Source: Ascaris suum (Eukaryota; Nematoda; Chromadorea; Rhabditida; Ascarididae). Taken from it: a DNA stretch of 64,000 nt. The stretch is taken from positions 8,221,001-8,285,000 of the forward strand of contig CM024188.1 of NCBI GenBank assembly GCA_013433145.1, read 5' to 3'. Position numbers and translations under genes: made by a program. Of this stretch, positions 60,101 through 64,000 are shown one piece after another (positions within the stretch are counted from its first letter, which is position 1; every line of letters starts with the position of its first letter). The notes below the pieces were generated by a model. The model saw only the letters and a program-made list of their open reading frames with translations. It had not been told where the DNA came from and made no database searches.

Positions 60101-63100
60101 GCGTCCGGATGTCTTCAACGAGATCATCATCACTACTGATGACGGGTCCCAGATGTTTGAACTTCGCGACCATCGTAAGATCCACTCCGTCGATGGCAGT
60201 AGTGCCATCCACCTGTTGACCACATTCCATATATTCGTTTTTCCTATTCTTGAGCCGCAATCCATCACCACCTGGGCGGTCTTTCCAGCGCAGCGTCAGG
60301 ACTTGGACTTCCTCACGGGACCTACTTCCAAGAAAGCATGTCAGCGTAAAGCAGTGATACGGATGAGGCGACTGAAGGTCGACACTGACGGCATCCATAC
60401 AAAGAACGAAAAGCAGCGACGACAAGGTAGACCCTTGATGGACACTGACATTTATACCGAAAGGTATCGACTGTCCGGTTGGGCTGCGGACTATGTAGCT
60501 GTCATCTTGGTAGAAAGGTTTGGTCAAGCTGACTTAAGCCTCCGGGATACCTCGCTTCCTTAGGGTGTATCTGATCAGATCGCGTGGTACTTGATCAAAG
60601 GCCTTTTCAGTACCGAAAAATGCCCTGTGCGCTGGAATATTCTTCTCTCAATGGCGCTCTAGAAGTTGTCGCACGCGTGGATGACGTTAGTTGTTCCGCA
60701 CCCGCTGACAAAACCGCACTAGTTGCGCTTAAGGGTGACAAGACAACGCAGGTTTCCATCCAGTATCATTTCAAAGGTCTTCATGGTGTGGCACAAAAAC
60801 CGAACGGGGCGATAATTGGCGAACCCAGCGACACCCGCCTTGCATTTCCAAACCGACATTGCGATGCTCCTCGACCACACTTCTAGAATAGTTCCAGCGC
60901 CGATGATCTTGTTAAATAGATCTGCGATAATGACAAAATCCTTTCGACTGAGCAGCTTCCATACCTCGGCTGGGACGTCAGGTCTGATTGATTTCCCCCA
61001 CTTAATCTTACTGGTTGCGTTGGTCACTTCAAGTTCTGAGACCTGAGGAAATTCTTCGTTTCCGGTCCCCGCGAAGTACGAGCCCCAACGTCTTAGGATG
61101 GCCCCGAGGTCGCGCAGGAGACTATGATTCACATCTTTTTGTGCCTGATTTGTCAATATCTTGCGTAGCTTGGTGTCGCGCGTTTGCATGGTGGAAGACC
61201 TTGTTCGATCCTGCTGGAGTGTCGTTTCCTCATGAAGTCGGTTGCAGTGAGCAGCCCTTGTTTGGCTACGGCTTGTTTAGCCAGGCAGTTCAGGGTTTTA
61301 AAGTGGGCAAAGTCCACGTCATCCTTCGAGCGGAACCGCACATTGAACGCCTGCTTTTTTTTCTTGACAACTCGCTGGACGTAATCGTTCCACCTCCACT
61401 TTTGCTTATCGATATATCGTCGCCCAGGTTTTATTTTGCCGAGCACGTTCGTTACTCCATTCCGCACCTCTTCGGCAATCCGACTGCAGGTGTTTGAGAC
61501 ATCCGCAATGAGATCAATCTTGGTTTGCTTGAGAGCATCCTAAAGCGCATTTTTGTGCTCGGGAAGGCCCCATCACTTGATCTCCAGAACGCAGCGCCGG
61601 TATTTCTGCGGCTTTCTCAGATCATATTGAATGTTCAAAGTAAGCAGCTTGTGTTGGGGGGCGATTTTAGCCGGTGATGTCATTTTTGCATCAATTACAA
61701 ACTTCAGGTCAGATCGCCCGATCAGTCAGTAGTCAAGTTGGGTATTATGCCCTCCCCTTGCATACATGCTGAAATGCGTATCCTACCTCTTGAAGAAGGC
61801 GTTGATCACAGCCTTGTCGAATACCTCTGCAAAATCCAGCACCCTCTCTTCGTCTTCGTTGCGGATCCCGAAACCTTGTTCGCCGTGAATTCGCTGATAT
61901 TCAGTTTTGTTCTCTCGCATTTGCCCATTCAGATCACCATTTAGCAAGACTTATTCTTCGGGGTCGGTCGTTTTCATATGGTCGCCAAGCCCTTCCTGAA
62001 ATCCGTCTTTCACATCATCTGCTGTGCATGGCAACAGATGACTCGAAGCCATTCGCCACCAGCGCCGGGCTTCACTGGCATGAGGCAATCGATGAGTCAT
62101 GCAATCTCAGCAGTGGAATCACGGAGGCTTTCGCATATGACAGTACTAACGGCATTTCCCTTCTTGTTCCCATTATAGTATATTTTGTGTCCTTCTCCAT
62201 TGTCCTCGGCCTTCGCTCCGATTCTCTCTCTCTTGGACGCATGCAACGTCGGTTCAACGAGTCTTCAAGACATCGGCCGATTCTCTTTCGCCTCCTGTCA
62301 TGGTAACGACATTCAGGGTACCAAGGCGTATTTGGGCTCGCTTCTTTAACTCGCCTTGCCCGTGGCAGGCAGCCTTCGGTCAATTCTCGCGTCGTTCGGG
62401 CGGATGCGGCGAACGTCGCTTACAGGAGACGCCCTGGCTGTGTTGCGCTGATCTTGAGAAGGCATTGCATTGGAGGCGGCAGGTAAATGCTCCTGTCGGC
62501 TCGTCGCTCCGTTTGGCAGCGAAGATCATAGCCCCCGTTAGCCAGATACCATTGCTGACCACCGCTGCCCGTCTGGTGCCACGAGAAGGAGGCGGATGGG
62601 TTTTATCCGGACGCTGATGCATAATATAAGTCTTACAACTTCATGGCGATAAGCATGACGCTGTGAAGTTGTAAAATTTTGAGCATTACTTCACCTGTTC
62701 TCCCTCGTGTTATGCATGTTGGTAGCTTTGTATCTATGCAGGTCTCAGCTGAAAGCTGTTGGTATTGTTGTTGTTGTTTTGCCCTGTCATGTGCAGCAGT
62801 AGATGCCGTTGTCGCGTTACATCTAGTATAATAAGCGTCACTAAAGGGATAGTGCAGAGTAGTCATGCTGCTTTTTATTGTGATGCACTGTTGCATTATT
62901 CGTCTACTGTACTATTGTATGGCCTTTCTATCCAGCTCTGGTTCAAATATATTCAACGCTGAAAAATCAAAACGCAGGTAATGCTTGTCGAATGGTATGA
63001 AGGGCTCTTTTTCAGAATCGACTTGAGTGGATGGGAAGAGAGAGTGTATGGGGCGAGACTAACCTTGCTTCTCCGTTTCACTGCAGGTATGGGCTTCCCT

Positions 63101-63683
63101 GATTCCTTCGGGCTACAGGCACACTCACGGAGCCGGAAACGACGGCTTCCACTTCCATCCGCGCGGACGCAAATTCTCTCTCTTTCTCAGTGCAGAAAAG
63201 CTGATTTGGGATACACAAAAGAATTTGCGGTGGGCGCTCCAGCGAGCGGGATTGCACCTCATACAGATGGGTTATTATTCACCACGAGAGTAGAAAACAT
63301 TCCCATCCGTACCATTGACTGTGATCCGCCGAATAAGTTTTCGCTGTATGAGGTACATCCTAGTTATCTAAAAGTAGCTAACGGCCAGTGGAACCTATTA
63401 TTTAAAAATGTTGGCTCCTACTATATTTTAGCAGGTGGTCTTCATGGATGAGGAGGGTGAACCGGTGGCGAGCACATCGCTTGCAAATTCAGTTCCGTCG
63501 AGTGGAGGTGCCTTCATTCCGATTGATTCATTGGTCCCGTCGATGACCGAGCCTGGAGCTACACCCGAGTCGCAGACGATCGCTGGTGGGCACATGCCGA
63601 CGTCACCAACACTGCAATCCGTTGTGAAGCATGAGTTGGGAACACACACTTCGTCGCAATCGTCACTACCTCCTCGCAACTAG
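40481..63683 (+). CDS. Multi-C2H2 zinc-finger protein gene of unassigned family
   Basis: Likely nuclear nucleic-acid binding protein. Exons: 40481-40518 and 41722-41834 (tentative), 45521-45569, 45690-45711, 47017-47195, 47874-47980, 48988-49203, 49745-49886, 50577-50674, 51858-52051, 53011-53108, 53962-54240, 54968-55153, 56747-56928, 59382-59515, 63435-63683 (stop TAG). All neighbouring exons agree in intron phase. Five C2H2-type fingers: [23 protein letters not shown], split by exon order as given below, CRICGIYINAQHRSAMINHMRAH, CRECHLVFSDESKLMAHIHLMH, CKWCGHVCTSMADLNMHKADVH and CEICGLVMVKPSLLIRHMLRVH are each C-x2-C with one or two His; a sixth degenerate WWCCGSAFFDRAYKAHR follows. N-terminal half has no recognised domain; an acidic stretch (DIDDDIGEG) and an Arg/Glu-rich helix precede and follow finger 1. 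The style of finger 1 ([11 protein letters not shown]) recalls the nematode protein MEP-1, but I cannot assign orthology. Confidence 0.82.
41722..41834 (+). CDS. Tentative second exon of the zinc-finger gene
   Basis: Acceptor TCTTTATTTAG, donor G/GTGTGG, phase 2 in, 1 out. Reads KGHEFVEWQMEDLVGLLHEI then HPSSA. A second frame right after the acceptor reads DPIAMYVDFDKL before a stop, so the frame choice for the first 40 nt is uncertain. Confidence 0.42.
41835..45520. other. Large intron or unassigned stretch in the 5' part of the zinc-finger gene
   Basis: Several weak exon-like pieces were seen (for example after the T-tract acceptor at 44415, and 44592-44620 with donor GTAAGT), but none fits the phase chain on both sides. 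Open frames of 134-146 codons (41238-41642 minus, 43931-44371 plus) show no recognised domain. Confidence 0.4.
45521..45569 (+). CDS. Zinc-finger gene exon, N-terminal region
   Basis: Acceptor TACTGTTTTAG, strong donor CG/GTAAGC, phase 1 in, 2 out. PKVGWVHAGIGNFMS. Phase fits both the exon before and the microexon after. Confidence 0.55.
45690..45711 (+). CDS. Zinc-finger gene 22-nt microexon
   Basis: Acceptor CGCTTGGCAG, donor CAG/GTGCGA, phase 2 in, 0 out; SDIGWTQ. It is the only piece found that connects 45569 (phase 2) to 47017 (phase 0). Confidence 0.5.
47017..47195 (+). CDS. Zinc-finger gene exon, N-terminal helical region
   Basis: Acceptor TTCTTGCAG, donor TT/GTGAGT, phase 0 in, 2 out. 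VNNAYALFLEPLSDVTRRIL and DAQRAADYFAQATASFINRR; clean, well-composed coding text without recognised domain. Confidence 0.82.
47874..47980 (+). CDS. Zinc-finger gene exon
   Basis: Acceptor TGTGATTGCAG, donor T/GTAAGG, phase 2 in, 1 out. SRSLRDTCQNEVHKLYRITS. Phase bridges 47195 and 48988 exactly. Confidence 0.7.
47981..48064. repeat. Short direct repeats after a splice donor
   Basis: GTAAGTCCACGCGGCC at 48001 recurs as GTAAGTCCGCGTGGCC at 48036, each followed by a GGATCG/GAATCG-type block; a related GTAAGGGTCG begins at the donor, 47981. Confidence 0.75.
48087..48179. repeat. (AT)n microsatellite framed by inverted arms
   Basis: AATTACTGATATAT at 48087-48100 and its reverse complement at 48166-48179 enclose an almost pure AT run, so the whole 93 nt can fold as one hairpin. 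Lies in the intron between 47980 and 48988. Confidence 0.95.
48988..49203 (+). CDS. Zinc-finger gene exon, acidic and Pro-rich segment
   Basis: Acceptor TTTCTTTGAAG, donor G/GTAGGC, phase 1 in, 1 out. TLGDIDDDIGEGVVVRGG, then LLPDEDQFRPLPQREPP and PPLPFDGKPYVENPLP. Confidence 0.85.
49745..49886 (+). CDS. Zinc-finger gene exon, finger 1
   Basis: Phase 1 in, 2 out. [20 protein letters not shown] followed by TKMAH: C-x2-C-x13-H-x4-H spacing. Then LGEALLDIHKIQEEWR. Confidence 0.88.
50577..50674 (+). CDS. Zinc-finger gene exon, charged helix
   Basis: Acceptor TTCTTTCCTAG, donor T/GTATGG, phase 2 in, 1 out. REKERTRQRERAALAKLRQE, a basic coiled or single helix between fingers 1 and 2. Confidence 0.8.
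51858..52051 (+). CDS. Zinc-finger gene exon, finger 2
   Basis: Acceptor TTTATTGAAG, donor CAG/GTGATG, phase 1 in, 0 out. Acidic start (YDGDVDDIS), then EPCRICGIYINAQHRSAMIN and HMRAH. Confidence 0.88.
53011..53108 (+). CDS. Zinc-finger gene exon, finger 3
   Basis: Acceptor TACATTTCAG, donor AA/GTATGC, phase 0 in, 2 out. VTCRECHLVFSDESKLMAHI then HLMHSRRRK. Confidence 0.9.
53962..54240 (+). CDS. Zinc-finger gene exon, finger 4 and Ser/Pro-rich linker
   Basis: Acceptor GAACTTGCAG, donor AG/GTGCGC, phase 2 in, 2 out. YVCKWCGHVCTSMADLNMHK then ADVHG, followed by a basic segment (RSREDMRRR) and a disordered linker (SARPSTVMSADALRSSTNGK). Confidence 0.9.
54968..55153 (+). CDS. Zinc-finger gene exon, finger 5
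   Basis: Acceptor CATTTTAAG, donor AG/GTTTTG, phase 2 in, 2 out. TSCEICGLVMVKPSLLIRHM then LRVHNRQ; ends with VTWWCCGSAFFD, the start of a degenerate finger continued in the next exon. Confidence 0.88.
56747..56928 (+). CDS. Zinc-finger gene exon, end of degenerate finger and acidic region
   Basis: Acceptor TTCATCTGTCGCAG is strong and gives phase 2, so the junction reads FFDR-AYKAHRLIGC. A second acceptor at 56787 would give phase 1 and is less consistent. Continues DPEVLHLVEAEQSSEHSGDI, phase 1 out at G/GTGTGT. Confidence 0.82.
57799..57822. repeat. Poly-C tract
   Basis: Run of more than 20 C on the plus strand. Similar G runs occur at about 24141-24154, 37821-37831 and 63946-63958, and a T run at 50168-50185. 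Confidence 0.9.
58485..58960. repeat. Imperfect tandem repeat array, about six units
   Basis: The core GCTTCTAAACGGTTG recurs with changes at about 58490, 58571, 58692, 58757, 58838 and 58919, often followed by a TATCTGG and a GGCAGCTGAA-like block. Spacing is 66 to 121 nt. In the intron between 56928 and 59382. Confidence 0.85.
59382..59515 (+). CDS. Zinc-finger gene exon, acidic helix
   Basis: Acceptor AAAAATTGCAG, donor ATG/GTATGT, phase 1 in, 0 out. MQQIALTAEQYEQLRVQIDG, a predicted helix. The following 3.9-kb intron holds a retrotransposon. Confidence 0.85.
59560..62625 (-). mobile_element. Decayed RTE-type non-LTR retrotransposon inside the last intron of the zinc-finger gene
   Basis: Minus strand, 5' end near 62620. 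Endonuclease start: LGTLNVVTMTGGERESADVL read across about 62245-62320, typical of RTE. RT: DVPAEVWKLLSRKDFVIIAD and FANYRPVRFLCHTMKTFEMI (60740-60990), VHQGSTLSSLLFVLCMDAVS (about 60400-60450), NEYMECGQQVDGT, then KEKIYNSIVR (about 60025), and a C-terminal RWFAHV block at 59790 followed by RRPHRRPKKRW. Many frameshifts and stops; the YADD active site is broken at about 60340-60350. Opposite to host gene orientation. Termini and target-site duplication not resolved. Confidence 0.9.
63435..63683 (+). CDS. Zinc-finger gene terminal exon
   Basis: Acceptor TATTTTAGCAG (or 3 nt earlier, same frame), phase 0 in, stop TAG at 63681-63683. FMDEEGEPVASTSLANSVPS and a Ser/Thr/Pro-rich tail. Confidence 0.82.
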   Translation: MVFMDEEGEPVASTSLANSVPSSGGAFIPIDSLVPSMTEPGATPESQTIAGGHMPTSPTLQSVVKHELGTHTSSQSSLPPRN

Positions 63684-64000
63684 TTCGATAGCTTAAGTCT
63701 CCATATTTATCTTTTTTACGGGAGAGGTTAAAAAATCAAGGCGCGATTCCATTCTACCTGTCTACTGTTAGGGCTTAATGGACTAAGCCTAGAGTGGTGA
63801 GTCATACATGTTTAATTCTCTCCCAAACCCCTTTCACCAGAGAGTTCCTGTGCAAGTGGGGAACGCGGCATGAGGTCCCACAGGGCGAGGAACTGCTAGC
63901 GGTGTTGTTATTTCTTCGCTGAGCGATGGGAGAAGGGAGAAGAATGGGGGGGGGGGGGAGGAGGAACCATGCAGAGTGGCTAAATATGAGAGCAAACAGA
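63684..64000. other. 3' flank of the zinc-finger gene
   Basis: Expected 3'UTR. No clear AATAAA signal seen; a G run precedes a purine-rich stretch near the window end. Confidence 0.4.

Noticed and set aside
60069..61497. Plus-strand frames of 160-164 codons
   Set aside because: Shadows of the minus-strand reverse transcriptase; the minus strand carries recognisable RT motifs, the plus strand none.
62981..63451. 156-codon plus-strand frame upstream of the last zinc-finger exon
   Set aside because: Length is within chance expectation for this window; it crosses the 63434 acceptor in the wrong frame. A different frame here (63087-63293) is kept as a possible alternative exon.

Overview
Eukaryotic, AT-rich nuclear DNA with short exons (22 to 279 nt) separated by introns of several hundred bases to a few kb. 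Splice sites are nematode-like (acceptors such as TTTCAG or TTGCAG, donors GTAAGT or GTGAGT), and three predicted start codons lie 3 to 11 nt after a strong acceptor, as expected for spliced-leader trans-splicing. Together with RTE/LINE remnants and intron size, this suggests a strongylid (hookworm-like) nematode; that assignment is inference. No prokaryotic genes, CRISPR arrays, tRNAs or rRNAs were seen. All exon models were made by hand from reading frame, splice signals, intron phase and remembered family similarity.

Layout. (1) About 0.46-21.4 kb, minus strand: a large deubiquitinase gene of the USP25/USP28 family. I can place an N-terminal UBA-like segment, the Cys box (GNSCWFN), the USP25/28-specific insertion, the His box (VGHYWAY) and part of the C-terminal region, which probably runs off the left edge. 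One intron holds a dead LINE fragment. (2) About 22.0-24.6 kb, minus strand: exons of an unidentified small gene just upstream of the USP gene. (3) About 24.6-31.6 kb: gene-poor DNA between divergent genes, with repeats. (4) 31.6-39.5 kb, plus strand: a MePCE/Bin3-type RNA 5' gamma-phosphate methyltransferase gene, from a basic N-terminal region to a complete SAM-binding Bin3 domain. (5) 40.5-63.7 kb, plus strand: a multi-C2H2 zinc-finger gene whose exons chain in consistent phase from a possible start at 40481 to a stop at 63683. Its last intron carries a decayed RTE retrotransposon in antisense orientation.

The three main genes have no evident joint pathway (ubiquitin removal, small nuclear RNA capping, DNA or chromatin binding). 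I found no clearly novel system. The most useful oddities are two conserved exons whose homology appears to switch reading frame (USP exon at 18.2 kb, Bin3 exon at 36.4 kb), which suggest single-base omissions in the assembly or real lesions; an imperfect tandem repeat at 58.5-58.9 kb; an AT-repeat palindrome at 48.1 kb; and an unusual zinc-finger protein I cannot assign to a named family.
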